The notes under the pieces are model-generated. The model saw only the letters and a list, made by a program, of their open reading frames with translations, was not told where the DNA came from and did no database searches. DNA of 64,000 nt from Campanula takesimana (taxonomy: Eukaryota > Streptophyta > Magnoliopsida > Asterales > Campanulaceae): the NCBI GenBank assembly GCA_026119855.1, contig JAOWBW010000254.1, positions 1,178,001 through 1,242,000 on the forward strand, written 5' to 3'. Shown here one piece after another: positions 1 through 11,580 of this stretch (positions within the stretch are counted from its first letter, which is position 1; each line of letters opens with the position of its first letter). A program made the translations under genes and the position numbers.

Positions 1-536
1 TATTACGATCTTCTACATATTGGAGATCATGTTTGATATATTCAAACGTCACTCTTAACCAAGTGATTATAAAGGATATGATTGGCATGATCGAAGCTAT
101 GTAGGGAAGTGTAATAAGTCAAGATGGAATTTGTCTCTCTTTATGAGAGATGTCAGGCTTGGGCCCCTCGATGAATAGTGTTGATGAAATGCATGGCCGT
201 GCTCAAATGAATTGATGTGATCGATGTCATTTGTGTTATCAAACTATTTGGGATCTAGAAAAGTATTGGGCATTGTAAGTTGACCATTGACCATGGCTTA
301 CGCTCAATGACATCGTGGACAAAAGGATTGTGAATATGTTCTATGAAGGATTAACGAACTTTGATAAAGTTGTATCATTTGGGTAGTCATGATGGCCTGC
401 TAGGGTCCGCTCATGATTTATAAGGACAAAATATGTTTGGACTCATTGCCAACTTGATATAATCCTATGCGGTCACACACAATAGACCGAATTGTTAAAA
501 AGGGAAAAAGGCTTAATTTTGGTCTGGGTGCCAATC

Positions 537-622
537 GGCACGGCCATGCCGATTATAAAGCACGACCATGCCAATAATCGACAAAAGGCAAGCGACTGCG
601 GATTGATTGGCACGACCGTGCT
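537..622 (+). promoter_or_regulatory. CGNNCG palindrome array, A 5' LTR
   Basis: Three copies of a 14-nt interrupted palindrome of the type GGCACG-NN-CGTGCC are present. Their cores start at 541, 563 and 613, giving spacings of 22 and 50 bp. Two copies have a CG to CA change in the right half, as expected from cytosine deamination. The array ends about 85 bp upstream of the LTR TATA box, so it would lie in the U3 promoter region. The motif is seen directly; a protein-binding role is inferred. Confidence 0.7.
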
Positions 623-707
623 AGTACTGTCTGGCCAGAAAACTTGCGGCTTAATTAAGTGATGGGATTTAGGTTTCCTAGGTCCTTAAGGGTTAATGAC
701 TAGGACC

Positions 708-715
708 TATATAAA
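708..715 (+). promoter_or_regulatory. TATA box of A 5' LTR
   Basis: TATATAAA lies about 380 bp before the LTR end, after the conserved CCTAGGTCC segment. The 3' LTR has the same box at 7253-7260. This is the only good TATA match in this part of the LTR, so transcription would start about 30 bp downstream. Confidence 0.65.
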
Positions 716-1090
716 CATCTTTTCACCAGCCATTAAGCAAATGAAACCTAGTTGTTTGGAGAAACAATATTCTTGATCAAGATTGAGGATCAAGATCAAC
801 AAATCACAAATTCATATAGCCCCTTTTTGATCTAGCAGTCAATATTAAGAAAGAGTTCTTAATATTCATTCCCGTGTGGATATCCATAGAGGGTGATTGC
901 TTAATCATCTTCTTGTTCATGCGTTCGTGATTCGAAGAAGCGCGAAGAACAAAGATTCAAGTTCAAAAAAATTTTAAAGCTCCATCACGGTTAGTATTCT
1001 AAATTCACCTTGTATTAATTTAATCATCTTGATCGGATCTAGGCTTTTTGGGTTTTATTCCGCTGCGCATGATTGTGCAAAACCCAACAG

Positions 1091-1103
1091 TGGTATCAGA
1101 GCC
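1091..1103 (+). other. Primer binding site of copia A
   Basis: TGGTATCAGAGCC directly follows the LTR end and one G. It is the usual plant complement of the initiator Met-tRNA 3' end, which fixes the direction of the element and the LTR boundary. Confidence 0.92.
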
Positions 1104-2461
1104 CCGTTCATCATGATTATTTTAATAATAACATGTTGATAATATAATTGGATTATATGTGTTAGCATGCTATTTGAATTTAGACTCATGATGTTTATGT
1201 GATTTGTATTTTATGTATGTATATGTGATATATGGAGAACATAAAATCGCACTGTTTTAAATTACGTTATATGGGATCTAAGATTGCAATAATAATTTGA
1301 TTATTATGTTCCTTGTGATCATCAAAATTTAATTGGATTGATTTGTTGATGATGCTAGATTCAAGAATAAATTGTTTATTCAAGGTTTTGATGAACATGG
1401 TGATTGGATCATCATGAATATCAAACCCTAGATTGAATCAAGGAAAACAATTTTAGGGTTTTAAAATTGAAACACTATGGTAAATATTTTGGATTGAATT
1501 TGATTGTCAGATGGCTGGTTTTGGAAACCGTGTTTCCTGAAATTAAATGTCAATTTCAAAATTACTTTGGATTGAATTTGTTTGTCAGATGGCTGGTTTT
1601 AACAACCGTGTTTCCTGAAAACAAATCTCAAGATCAAAGTCATAAATTGGTGAGACAAAAGAATTTAGAATCGAGTTACTTTATGTAAGGGATTGTGGAT
1701 GCTTTTTGGCTTATTTTCGACATTACATAGTTGTTTCTTCTAGTTTCTAAATTTGGTACGGGATTGTGGATGCCTTTTGGCTTAGTTTCGACCGTACAAT
1801 CGTGCTCTCAATTACATGTTAAAGAATTTATCCCCATAAATCAATCACTTGAAATCATAATTTAATTAATGAGATTAATTAAATAATTAACCGTTGCTTT
1901 ATGTGTTTATATTATGTGCTTATAAACATGTTAACATGGTATATGTGTTGAACCTTCTTGTTAAAATTTTAAGTCATGTGCCAACCCATGATGAACACTT
2001 GGGATTAGAAAGGGTAGTTTTGTGCGGGCTCTAACCATCACGAGGCGCATTAATTTTATCATTGTATGAACAAGATGAGTGAAAGAGTGGTTCCTATGCG
2101 TTCATCATGGTTTGACTTAATTAAGCTATCAAAAGAGTTTTGGGCTTAAGGCACAAGATGAGATTAAAACATGCTTTTGACATATGATGTCTAAAGAATC
2201 TCATAAAAGGATCTAAGAGCCATATATGATATGATTGGTAAAAGTTACCTACCTAAATAGTTTAAATTTTGTGCAGCTTGCCATCGCGGTGACAAAATTT
2301 GAATGAAATATAGATCTTAGCCCATTTAAATTATATGATACATTAGATGTATTAGAAGGTTATATAATTTAGTGGGAGTATTTTTGAAATACAATTATTA
2401 AATCTCTTTATGATATTGATACTAATACATATTAATTTGTGTTTGCATATAAATGTAGATA
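1104..2461 (+). other. Untranslated leader of copia A with short internal duplications
   Basis: There is no gene here. A roughly 55 bp segment containing GTCAGATGGCTGGTTTT occurs at about 1487-1543 and again at 1566-1620, 78 bp apart. A second pair containing GGGATTGTGGATGC lies at 1689 and 1760. The second pair is also recognisable, diverged, in the leader of C1 (46850-47000, other strand), so the duplication predates the split of the two elements. Confidence 0.7.
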
Positions 2462-3330
2462 ATGACTCAAAACACTCCCAACCTATCATTGCGATCTATC
2501 CTTGAGAAAGAAAAACTTCAAGAGAATGGTGATAACTTCATGGATTGGATCTGATGCCTTAGAATTGTTCTAAATCATGAAGATAAGCTGTACATTCTCG
2601 ATGAACCCGTTCCTGAAGAGGAACCTGCTGCCACTGCCCCTAGGGCAGAGAGAGATGCCTACAAGAAGCACAAAAGTGATTCTCGTGAGGTTGGTTGTCT
2701 CATGCTTGCTGCCATGTGCTCAGAACTTCAGAAAACTCTGAAACACTTGGAAGCCTATAATTTAGGCGTTAAATTGAAAGATATGTTTCAAGAGCAAGCA
2801 AGGTAGGAAAGATTCGATACCATAGCTGCCCTAATCTCATGTAAGATGAGTGAAGGACAAGCGGTGGGTCCTCATGTTCTGAAGATGAAGGCCCATTTTG
2901 AGTATTTGGAGAGACTTGGGCATCCAATCTCTGTTGAATTAGATACTAATTTTATTTTAAATTCATTACCTAAAAGCTATAATCAGTTCGTCATGAACTT
3001 TAATATGCATGGTATGGATATATATCTGTTTGAGTTGCATGGGATGCTAAAGACAGCATAAAAGAAAATCATTAAAGAAGCCTCTCCTGTGCTCATGGTT
3101 AATAAAGGAAAGTGATTCAAAAACAAAGGTAAAGGTAAGGCAATTGTTGCCAAACCTAAATAAAGCAAGGCAAAGGTTGCTAATGCTGCTGTAGTGGCTA
3201 AAGTAGACACTCAAAAGGATGCAATTTGTTTCCATTGCGGTGAGACCGATCATTGGAAGAGAAATTGCAAAGCTTATATGGAAGAGAATAAGAAGAAGAA
3301 CGGCAGTGGGACTGCTACTACTTCACGTAT
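2462..3330 (+). pseudogene. copia A gag (broken)
   Basis: This is the capsid/nucleocapsid gene of a Ty1/copia element. The ATG at 2462 opens a frame that aligns with the C1 gag (46118 downward). It is broken by TGA near 2552, TAG near 2803, a stop at 3059-3061 and more stops at 3112-3165. The zinc knuckle is intact at 3227-3268 (C-x2-C-x4-H-x4-C, within CFHCGETDHWKRNC). A Lys-rich stretch precedes the knuckle, as is usual. No functional gag can be made. Confidence 0.88.
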
Positions 3331-4845
3331 CTATGTTATAGATATACTCCTTTCTACTTCTAGTTCTTGGGTATTGGATACCGGATGTGGATCTCACATT
3401 TGTTTAAATGTGCAGGCACTAAAGAATAGGAGGCTACTCAAAGATGGCGATGTAGACCTACGAGTGGCGAATGGAGCAAGAGCTGCTGCATTAGCTGTAG
3501 GGACTTATGAAGTCATTTTGCCTAGCGGATTAATACTTGTTTTGAACAATTGCTATTATGTTCCGGATTTGAGTAGAAATATTATTTCAATTTCTTGTTT
3601 GGATAATAAAGGTTATAGTTTTCTTATTGATAATAAGAAGTTTTCTAATTATTTAAATGATATGCTTTATTGTACTACATGTTCATTTAATGACCTTTAT
3701 GTCCTTAATATTGATAATAGAAATAATGATGATATCTATAATATAAATAAAAAATCTAAACCTAATGATGTAAATCACACTTATTTGTGGCATTGCCGTC
3801 TTGGTCATATTAATGAAAAGAGTATCTCAAAACTCTATGGGGACGGACTTCTAAGATCAAATGATTTTGAATCATATGAGACTTGTGAGTTATGTTTACT
3901 TGGAAAAATGACAAAAACACCTTTTACTAAGAGTAGTGAAAGGGCTAGTGACTTATTGGGCTTAATGCATACTGATGTATGCGGACCTTTAAGTAGCAGT
4001 GCTAGGGGAGGATTTCAATACTTCATAACGTTTACTGATGATTTTAGTAGATATGGCTATGTCTACATAATGAAACATAAAAGTGAAGCATTTGATATAT
4101 TTAGAATATTTCAAAATTAAGTACAAAATCAACTTGGCAAAACTATTAAATCACTTCGATCCGATCGTGGGGTGAATATTTAAGCCAAGAATTTGACGAT
4201 CATCTTAAAGACTGTGGAATTGTTTCACAATTAACTCCACCCGGAACACCACAATGGAATGGTGTGTCCGAGAGGAGGAATCGGACTTTATTGGATATGG
4301 TCCGATCTATGATGAGTCAAGTTGATCTTCCATTATCCTTTTGGGGTTATGCATTAGAAACTGCTGCGCTTACACTAAACAATGTTCCAACTAAATCGGT
4401 TCCAAAGACTCCATATGAGATGTGGAAAGGAATAAAGCCTAATCTTTATTTCATGAGAATTTGGGGATGTGTGACTTATGTCAAGAGACTTGTCTCTGAC
4501 AAACTCGCACACAAATCTGATAAATGTTTTTTCGTGGGATATCCTAGGGAAACCAAAGGATATTAATTTTACAACCGTATGGACAACAAAGTGTTTGTTG
4601 CTCGAGATGGTACCTTTCTAGAGAAAGAGTTTCTCTCCAAAGGAATCAGTGGGTGTAAAATTAATCTCGAAGAGGTTCGAGAACCCGAAAGTAACATTGA
4701 ACCGATGGTGGAATCTGAACAAGTTTCACAAGGAGTTGTGGAACTCGTTCAAGATACATAAACTCATCGCAGATCTAGTAGGTTACGTTCCGAACCCGAG
4801 AGATATGGATTTCTCATGACGGATAGTAGTGAAGTAGAAATCATT
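3331..4845 (+). pseudogene. copia A protease and integrase (broken)
   Basis: The protease active site WVLDTGCGSH is at about 3368-3400. The integrase zinc-binding region (HCRLGH ... CELCLLGK) spans 3780-3910. The first catalytic Asp is in HTDVCGP near 3970. The frame stops at TAA 4118-4120, shifts near 4165 next to the second Asp, and resumes with the catalytic Glu region (GVSERRNRTLL) at 4261. Further stops are at 4564-4566 and 4759-4761. C1 carries the better preserved version of the same region. Confidence 0.9.
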
Positions 4846-6196
4846 GAGGATGTGTATATGATGAAACCTTTTCACCCGTAGCAATGATCAAGTCTATAAG
4901 AACTTTAAATGCCATAGCCGCATATTATGACTATGAGATATGGAAAATGGATGTAAAAACAGCATTCCTTAATGGGAACCTGCTTGAGGATGTGTATATG
5001 ACACAACCTGAAGGTTTTATAAATCCAAAAAATTCTAATAAGGTATACAAGTTGTAGAAATCATCTATGGATTGAAGCAAGCCTCAAGGAGTTGGAATCT
5101 TCGATTTGATGAATCGGTCAAAGAGTTTGGCTTCATCAAGAACGAAGATAAACCTTGTGTATACAAGAAAATTAGTGGGAGCGTGTTACTATTTCTAGTT
5201 CTATATGTCAATGACATATTAATCAATGGAAACAATGTTCCTGCACTTCAGTCTGTAAAGACTTGGTTAGAAAAATGCTTTTCAATAAAAGATATGGGTG
5301 AAGCCGCTTACATCCTTGGAATTAAGATCTATCATGATAGATTGAAAAGATTGATTGGTATAAGTCAAAGTAATTACATTGACAAGGTTCTTAAAGGATT
5401 CTGTATGGAGAACTCTAAAAGAGGAAACCTGCCAGTGTTACATGGTAAAAGTTTGAGCAAGACTCAGTGTCCTAAGATAACTGATGAGCGAGAACGCATG
5501 AATGGCATCCCATATGCTTCAGCTATAGGATCCATTATGTACTCCATGATATGTACTAGACCGGATGTCTCATATGATTTGAGCATGACGAGCAGATACC
5601 AGTCAGATCCCGGTGAAAGTCACTGGACAGCAGTAAAAACGACTCTTAAGTACTTGAGAAGGACTAAAGACTCGTTGTTGATTTATGGAGGTTTAGAAGA
5701 TGATCTTATTGTAAGGGGTTACACAGATGCAAGCTTCCAAACTGACAAGGATGACTATAGATCGCAATCTGGTTTTGTGTTTATGCTAAACGGTGGTGCT
5801 GTAAGTTGGAAGAGTTCCAAGCAGAGTAAAGTAGCTGATTCTACAACGGAAGCTGAGTATTTAGCTGCATCGGATGCTGCTAAAGAGGCTGTTTGGATCA
5901 AGAAATTCATTACTGAATTAGAAGTGGTTCCTAGCATTGCTAATCTAATAGACCTTTATTGCGACAATAATGGTGCTATTGCTCAAGTAAAGAAACCAAG
6001 AGCACATCAAAGATCCAAACACATACTTAGGCGTTTTCATCTCATTCGAGAAATTGTAGAGAGGGAGGACGTGAAGATATGCAGAGTACCAACAGATGAT
6101 AACATTGCTGATCCACTAACAAAGGGACTTCCTCAACCTAAACATGATGGTCATGTGAGGTCCATGGGTATTAGATATATTAGTGATTGGGCCTAG
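4846..6196 (+). pseudogene. copia A reverse transcriptase / RNase H (N-terminus deleted)
   Basis: The region between integrase and reverse transcriptase is deleted: compared with C1, several hundred bases are missing at about 4847-4862. From 5072 a 374-codon frame is open to 6196 and covers the RT palm, thumb and RNase H. The catalytic box reads YVND instead of YVDD (near 5205-5216), so polymerase activity would be lost even if it were expressed. RNase H motifs (TDASFQTDKD, TTEAEYLAASDA) are present. The stop TAG lies just before the purine tract. Confidence 0.92.
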
Positions 6197-6198
6197 TG

Positions 6199-6210
6199 CA
6201 AGTGGGAGAT
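6199..6210 (+). other. Polypurine tract of copia A
   Basis: CAAGTGGGAGAT abuts the 3' LTR start TGTTGG. The same tract occurs, on the other strand, at 42148-42160 in C1. Confidence 0.85.
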
Positions 6211-7640
6211 TGTTGGTGTATATGCCCTTGGCATGATATTTCGCACATTGTTTGACAATGATTGTTATCACTTTTCATTTATATAAAGAGATGTTTTGAT
6301 TATTATTTATCGTTTCGTGTTTTGTTATAATAATCTCTGTCCCTAGTACTTATGATTTACTAGTATAAGTTTAATTCAATAATCATGTGATGATCATGTA
6401 TATAGGATACAAGTTAAACTTATGGGTATGGGTTGGGGAATACATACTGGACATGACCCAAAGATGAAGTTTATGTCATGGTCATAATGTCATAATTAAA
6501 CCTCTAATAGTTATATCATTAGAATCCTCGTACCTGAGATTATTACGATCTTTCACATAATGGAGATCATGTTTGATATATTCAAACGTCACTCTTAACC
6601 AAGTGATTATAAAGGATATGATTGGCATGATCGAAGCTATGTAGGGAAGTGTAATAAGTCAAGATGGAATTTGTCTCTCTTTATGAGAGATGTCAGGCTT
6701 GGGCCCCTCGATGAATAGTGTTAATAAAATTCATGGTCGTGCTCAAATGAATTGATGTGATCGATGTCATTTATGTTATCAAACTATTTGGGATCGAGAA
6801 AAGTATTGGGCATTATAAGTTGACCATTCACCATGGCTTACGCTCAATGACATTGTGGACAAAAGGATTGTGAATATGTTCTATGAAGGATTAACGAACT
6901 TTGATAAATTTGTATCATTTGGATAGTCATGATGGCCTGCTAGGGTCCGCTCATGATTTATAAGGACAAAATGTCTTTGGACTCATTGCCAACTTGATAT
7001 AATCCTATGGGGTCACACACAATAGAACGAATTGTTAAAAGGGGAAAAAGGCTGAATTTTGGTCTAGCACGGCCATGCCAGATAAGGAGCACGACCGTGC
7101 CGATTATAAAGCACGATCGTGCCAATAATCGATAAAAGGCAAGCGACTGGCAGATTGATTCCCGTGCCAGTGCTGTCTGGCAGAAAACTTGCGTCTTAAT
7201 TAAGTGACGGGATTTAGGTTTCCTAGGTCCTTAAGGGTTAAGGACTACGACGTATATAAACATCTTTTCACCAACCATTAAGCAAATGAAACCTAGTTGT
7301 TTGGAGAAACAATATTCTTGATCAAGATTGAGAATCAAGATCAAGAAATCACAAATTCATATAGCCCCTTTTTGATCTAGCAGTCAAGATTAAGAAAGAG
7401 TTCTTAATATTCGTTCGCGTGTGGATATCCCTAGAGGGTGATTGCTTAATCATCTTCTTGTTTGTGTTCCTGCGTTCATGATTCGAAGAAGCGCGAAGAA
7501 CAAAGATTCAAGATCAAGAAAATTTTAAAGCTCCATCACGGTTAGTATTCTAAATTCACCTTGTATTAATTTAATCATCTTGATCGGATCTAGGCTTTTT
7601 GGGTTTTATTCCGCTACGCATGATTGTGCAAAACCCAACA
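6211..7640 (+). repeat. 3' LTR of copia A
   Basis: This is a complete 1430 bp LTR with TGTTGG...CCAACA ends, a purine tract before it and GCGAC after it. It carries the array at 7067-7123 and a TATA box at 7253-7260. It is alignable along its whole length with 1-1089. Confidence 0.94.
7067..7123 (+). promoter_or_regulatory. CGNNCG palindrome array, A 3' LTR
   Basis: Palindrome cores start at 7070, 7092 and 7114, exactly 22 bp apart. Compared with the 5' LTR there is one extra unit here, and the distal copy (609-622 in the 5' LTR) is eroded to CCCGTGCC near 7161. So unit number differs between the two LTRs of one element, although they were identical at insertion. Confidence 0.7.
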
Positions 7641-7749
7641 GCGACTCTAACAAATAAAACCAATTAGACATCCTAGGATCCTGCTCTAGCCAAGTAGTGG
7701 GGCTTCTCCCGGGGTATCTACAACTGTAAGAACATAATTTGTACAAATT

Positions 7750-7797
7750 TTTAAAAAATCTCTATGCCACTCCATTTCTTTCTCTCATCTTCAACTA

Positions 7798-7836
<39 letters not shown>

Positions 7837-8990
7837 ATATCTCCGTTCATAATTCATCCCAAATCTCAGTTGTTGAGGTGGCGAAAGGTAGTAGCAAAAG
7901 ATTAAAAAAACAAACAGATAAAGGGTACCTTTATGGTGTCGGGTGATTTTGAATGAACGACCTCTTCTTTCGTTAGCGTCTTCTCAACGCCTACTTCACA
8001 AAAAAAAAGAAACGAAAGTTAAAAACCTGTTTAATGCATTTTTATGCGTGTGTGCGTTTGTATGTATAACTTCTTTTTAAAAAAGAATACCTCAAAATCT
8101 AAAAGGTGAGAACTAAGTTGAAATAAAAACTGTGTAAGTTTGGTAATCTATTTATTACGATAATAAATATGAAAAGCAGTGATAAGAAAAAAAAAGGAAA
8201 AAAAAAAAAAACTTGCCCAAATGTTCTTTCCCTTATTCTAAAATCTCTATATCAATCTCTTTCTTCCTCTCATCTTCAACATACTCTTTTATCTCTCTAC
8301 AAAGCTATCAGCCATCTGAGTTCATCAAAACGAAAACCAAAAAAACAAAGGAATGATTTATCAACATATTTCTGACTACGTTCAATTTAAACCACAATTT
8401 CAAACAAACCTAACTTTATTGTTACAAAATCGTCTTAAATTTGAATTGATTGAAGGGGAGCAAAACAAATGCGAAAGTATTAAAGAGAAATATAGAATTC
8501 GTATGTTTACAGTGCCGAAAAATCTTCAATCAACAAACTCTTTCTCCACCGTCAGCCTCATCATTCTCACCCATATTAAGCCACTATTTCTACTCTCTCT
8601 ATCTACATCTTTCTAGGTAGCTGCAAATCAAATCCTTTTCGTCACCTTAAGCCTATCTTGTAGCACCGAGAGAGGCCAATCCTCCATCTCCGACTTCCCG
8701 TCACCATCCGCCTATCATCTAGCACCGATCGAGGCCAATCATCCATCTCCAACAGCTACCGCTCTTAACGTCCCCCACACCTCCACCAGCTGAGTCCAAC
8801 CATCAGCAGTTTTGTTCATTATTTACAGCAATTTCAAACAAAACTGAGTTGATTTTCCGAATTTATGTGTTAAATTTGAGTTGTGAAGAGGAAGACGCAC
8901 ATGTGCGAAAGATATGGACATAAACAAATGGAAAGTACCTTAATGGTGGCAGAAAATTTTGAATCAACGACCTCTTCGATCGATCCCCTG
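7750..8990. repeat. Diverged local duplications
   Basis: A segment at about 7756-7800 (AAAATCTCTATGCCAC, then TCTCATCTTCAAC) recurs at about 8240-8282. A second segment (TACCTTTATGGTG ... GAACGACCTCTTC) at 7926-7967 recurs at about 8935-8975. A 40-45 bp unit containing TAGCACCGA and GAGGCCAATC occurs at about 8661 and 8717. These are old, imperfect copies; origin unknown. Confidence 0.5.
7801..7834. repeat. (CT)17 microsatellite
   Basis: Seventeen uninterrupted CT dinucleotides follow a CT-rich stretch. The short plus-strand frame crossing it is a translation of the repeat and not a gene. Confidence 0.95.
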
Positions 8991-9658
8991 CTTCTCGGCT
9001 TCTAAAGGAGAAGAATTTGGATTTGGACCTTTATGGGGACGAAATAACTCGAGCAAATATCGTGTCCACTGAGGACCTTTTATTTTGTACTTGTCTTCTC
9101 AGCACCTATTTCACAAAGGAAACAACAAAAAATGAGAAGAAAGTACCTTTAAGGTACTTAGTTTGACTATGCACACTTATTAAGAAACCAAGCCAGTAAC
9201 AAAGGAAATGAATCAACCAAAAGTAGAAAGTGAAGGATATTAATGTCTAAAACACTATTCACGAAGCAATTGGTTGAAAGTAAGGTAGGTAAGTAATAGT
9301 TTTTTTTGTAATTAAATGAAATTTTGGAGGGCAAGATTCTCCAAAGCACTATCCTTCTTTTCCATTTATGGAATAAAGCAACTAAGAACCTTAAACTAGG
9401 ATAGACCAAAAAGAGAAAGAAAAACCTTAAACTGGGATGGCATGAGTAATAAAAATGAATATCAAAATATTAGAAAAATGACAAAGCTGTTCTTTAAGAA
9501 AAAAGGAAAAAAAAAAAAACAGAAAGACACATATTCTTATTCAATTCATGTGAAATTGTTGTTTGAGGGTACACCTCTCTTTCTAGGCTGGCAAGAGAAA
9601 CCATCAGAGAGCTAGAAATAGAAAGCTAGTATATTATGTTTCTTACCCAAACCCCAAT

Positions 9659-9687
9659 CCCCCCCCCCCCCCCACCACCACCACCAC
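9659..9687. repeat. Poly-C tract followed by (CCA)n
   Basis: About 15 C residues run into five CCA units and then A-rich DNA. The length of such a tract is uncertain in any assembly. Confidence 0.9.
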
Positions 9688-10353
9688 AAAAAAAAAAAAG
9701 AACAAAAAAAAAAGAACAAAAAATCAAACCCAACACACAATAAAAAGGTAACAACTTATGGAAGACACAGAGACATTGACAAACCTTTTTTTCTGCTCTT
9801 CACTTTATGGAAAGGGTCTAGACAATTGACACCCCAAGATTAGTAAAGCTTTGAAAACTACTTCGATCACCCCAGAAGAACATTAAAAGACCAAAAAAAA
9901 AAAAAACCTAATTAAAATCCCACACTTAAACTGAACAGACGCGGAATTAATTTCTAATAATATGTTTGACTGCATATGCATTACCTCTATGCACATATGC
10001 CTAAGCAGAATGCAAATGGAATTGCAACAGCAGCAGCGAGATCAACAGCAAAAAATCACTATGCGTGCACAACAACGTCAACATCCATGACATAACGTAA
10101 ATAATTCCAAATATGCCTCACCAGCATTTGAGCTGTTCTTCCATTTAGCCCAACAACATCACAGATCAATTTACATTTTTAATATAGTTTCTGGTCTCTG
10201 CAGCTATTTAAGTCAAATTCACATTTTAACTTCAAAAAAGCATCTGCTAACAATGAAATTTTGGGGGCACCAACAGCAAAATTAGTGCTTTCTGCCATAG
10301 AAATGAAAGAAGAAGACGATGAAGCAGTTGCTCCACTGTCAATCCTTCCAAAT

Positions 10354-11037
10354 TGTTAGAGCAATAACAAGACTTGATAAGAAAAGCGAGCAATCACAAG
10401 AACACAAATTTACGTGGTTCACCAACTTGGCTACGTCCACGGGGAGGGGAGATAATATTATTATCAATCTGGAGAAACGATTACAAGATCACACTATTAC
10501 TGCTGCACGAATTATTGATCACAATAATTCCTAACTGTGCAACTGTAGAATTACAGACCTTGCTCTGAGCACTCTAATGATTTATCTGAGACAAAACACG
10601 CTAACTTTGATCTAGACTAATGGCCTCTATTTATACCGGTGAAGTCTATCTCAAAGTATGCAAGGAACTTGGAATCCTAGTCTAAAACTGACTCGAAAAC
10701 CTTCCTTCTGCGGAACTGCTGAATACTGCACGAAATAGGTTTCTGAAGACCTGGTCCGGGCGGGTACTGACCTTGGTCCGGTCGGACCCATAGCCTTGTT
10801 CCAGTCAGGTCCCTCTTATGGTCCGCCCGGATCTACTCCTCTCTATAACGCAGAAATTCCGACATGCTTTGGACTGCCCGGGTATTGAGCTTGGTGCGCC
10901 CGGACCCCCTTGGTCCGCTCGGGTCTTATGCCAAGGTCCGCTCGGACCTTCAGTGCTGCTCTGCCAGGAATTGCGAAATTCTTCTGTTGTTTAACCCTTT
11001 AACTTAGCGTCCCAAATTCAAAGGCATTAACCCAACA
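10354..11037 (-). repeat. Solo LTR, copia-like, 684 bp
   Basis: On the minus strand it runs from TGTTGGGTTAATGCC to GCTCTAACA with no internal region attached. It resembles the LTR at 23155-23744 and shares the CGTGG...CCACG R/U5 block (10413-10441) with the LTRs at 25324-28630. The flanks CAAAT and ATAAT agree at only three of five bases, so the target duplication is decayed. A TATA-like CTATTTATA (minus strand, about 10626-10635) lies near the array. It interrupts a minus-strand ORF (10179-11259). Confidence 0.82.
10753..10948 (-). promoter_or_regulatory. CGNNCG palindrome array, eight units
   Basis: Units of the type GGTCCG-NN-CGGACC have cores at 10757, 10779, 10802 (decayed to CAGTCA), 10824, 10875 (first CG now TG), 10897, 10916 and 10939. 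Spacings are 22, 23, 22, 51, 22, 19 and 23 bp. Two copies are perfect palindromes (10775-10788 and 10935-10948). The array lies about 110 bp upstream of the TATA-like box of this LTR. Confidence 0.7.
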
Positions 11038-11460
11038 ATAATTTTGCCTCATAATCACCATTAGACTTCTCAGATTTCAGCTGTCCTTTTAAAGCATTCA
11101 AGATATCTTCCCCATATCCCATTAGAGAACTTGTTCTTTCAATCTCCTGCCAGACTTGAGCCTTCTGATGGCTGAATCTAGAGCTTTTTCGCCCAGAATT
11201 TGTTCTATGTAATCTTTCAGATTGAAGTCGCCCTTTACCTAACTTCCTTGACCTATGTCTTCACCTGTTTTTTCTTGTTTGTTTATCTACTATCTCATAG
11301 AAGAAATTTCATTTGGATGTAAATTTGAAACTTCATATTTCTTACTTTCCACCGGATCGACACTTTAATCGTACAATCTCAATCACCACCGCAGTCGCAA
11401 AATAAATAAAACATTGGGAAAGTAAGCAATCTAAAATTAAGTTCATAGCAGTTGAAAGAA

Positions 11461-11580
11461 TTTACCTTCACTTTGAAACAATCTTGAATCCAAGCTCCAT
11501 AAACCCATTAAGCCAATTCACTTTCTCAGTCGACCTGTTCACCGGAAGATAAGACGGCATGCTTCCCACGACGACTTGAC
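11461..11580 (-). other. Possible short minus-strand exon ending at a splice donor
   Basis: An ATG near 11561 on the minus strand opens about 30 codons (starts MPSYLPVNRSTEKV) and stops at TGA. This is followed at once by AG|GTAAATT, a good splice donor. It lies 200 bp upstream of the exon-like ORF ending near 11259, on the same strand. It could be an upstream ORF in a first exon or chance. Confidence 0.22.

Larger units (their letters stand above)
1..1089 (+). repeat. 5' LTR of copia A (partial)
   Basis: It matches 6541-7640 almost base for base and ends in CCCAACA directly before the primer binding site. The differences from the 3' LTR cluster in the palindrome array (537-622), with scattered substitutions elsewhere. 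Confidence 0.93.
1..7640 (+). mobile_element. Ty1/copia LTR retrotransposon A, 5' end outside window
   Basis: The order is LTR, Met-tRNA primer site, gag, protease, integrase, reverse transcriptase, RNase H, purine tract, LTR, which is the Ty1/copia order. The 5' LTR begins outside the window: base 1 matches base 6541 in the 3' LTR, so about 330 bp are missing. The 3' LTR runs 6211-7640 with TGTTGG...CCAACA ends. The five bases after it, GCGAC, are the presumed target duplication, but the left partner is not visible. Gag and pol have several stops, a frameshift and an internal deletion, so the copy is dead. It belongs to the same broad family as element C1 (39186-51955), with which it shares gag, pol, purine tract and leader repeats. 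Confidence 0.93.
7641..10353. other. Low-copy intergenic DNA, no recognisable gene
   Basis: All frames are short and have no recognisable domains. Apart from the microsatellite at 7801-7834, the partial duplications at 7750-8990, the C/CCA tract at 9659-9687 and the end of the minus-strand ORF (from 10179), I see nothing. Several A-rich runs occur (8188-8211, 9509-9520, 9686-9720, 9892-9906). Confidence 0.55.
10179..11259 (-). pseudogene. Exon-like ORF of unknown host gene, split by a solo LTR
   Basis: Removing 10354-11037 plus one copy of the flanking 5-mer leaves a minus-strand frame open for more than 120 codons, from a TGA near 11262 to TAA at 10179-10181. The upper part contains QVWQEIERTSSLMGYGEDI and KGQLKSEKSNGDYEAK; the lower part is Ser-rich. 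The frame stays open across the insertion point if the left flank (ATTTG on the minus strand) is taken as ancestral, which argues for a real coding exon before insertion. I do not recognise the protein. It could also be chance, as no splice sites are proven. Confidence 0.4.
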
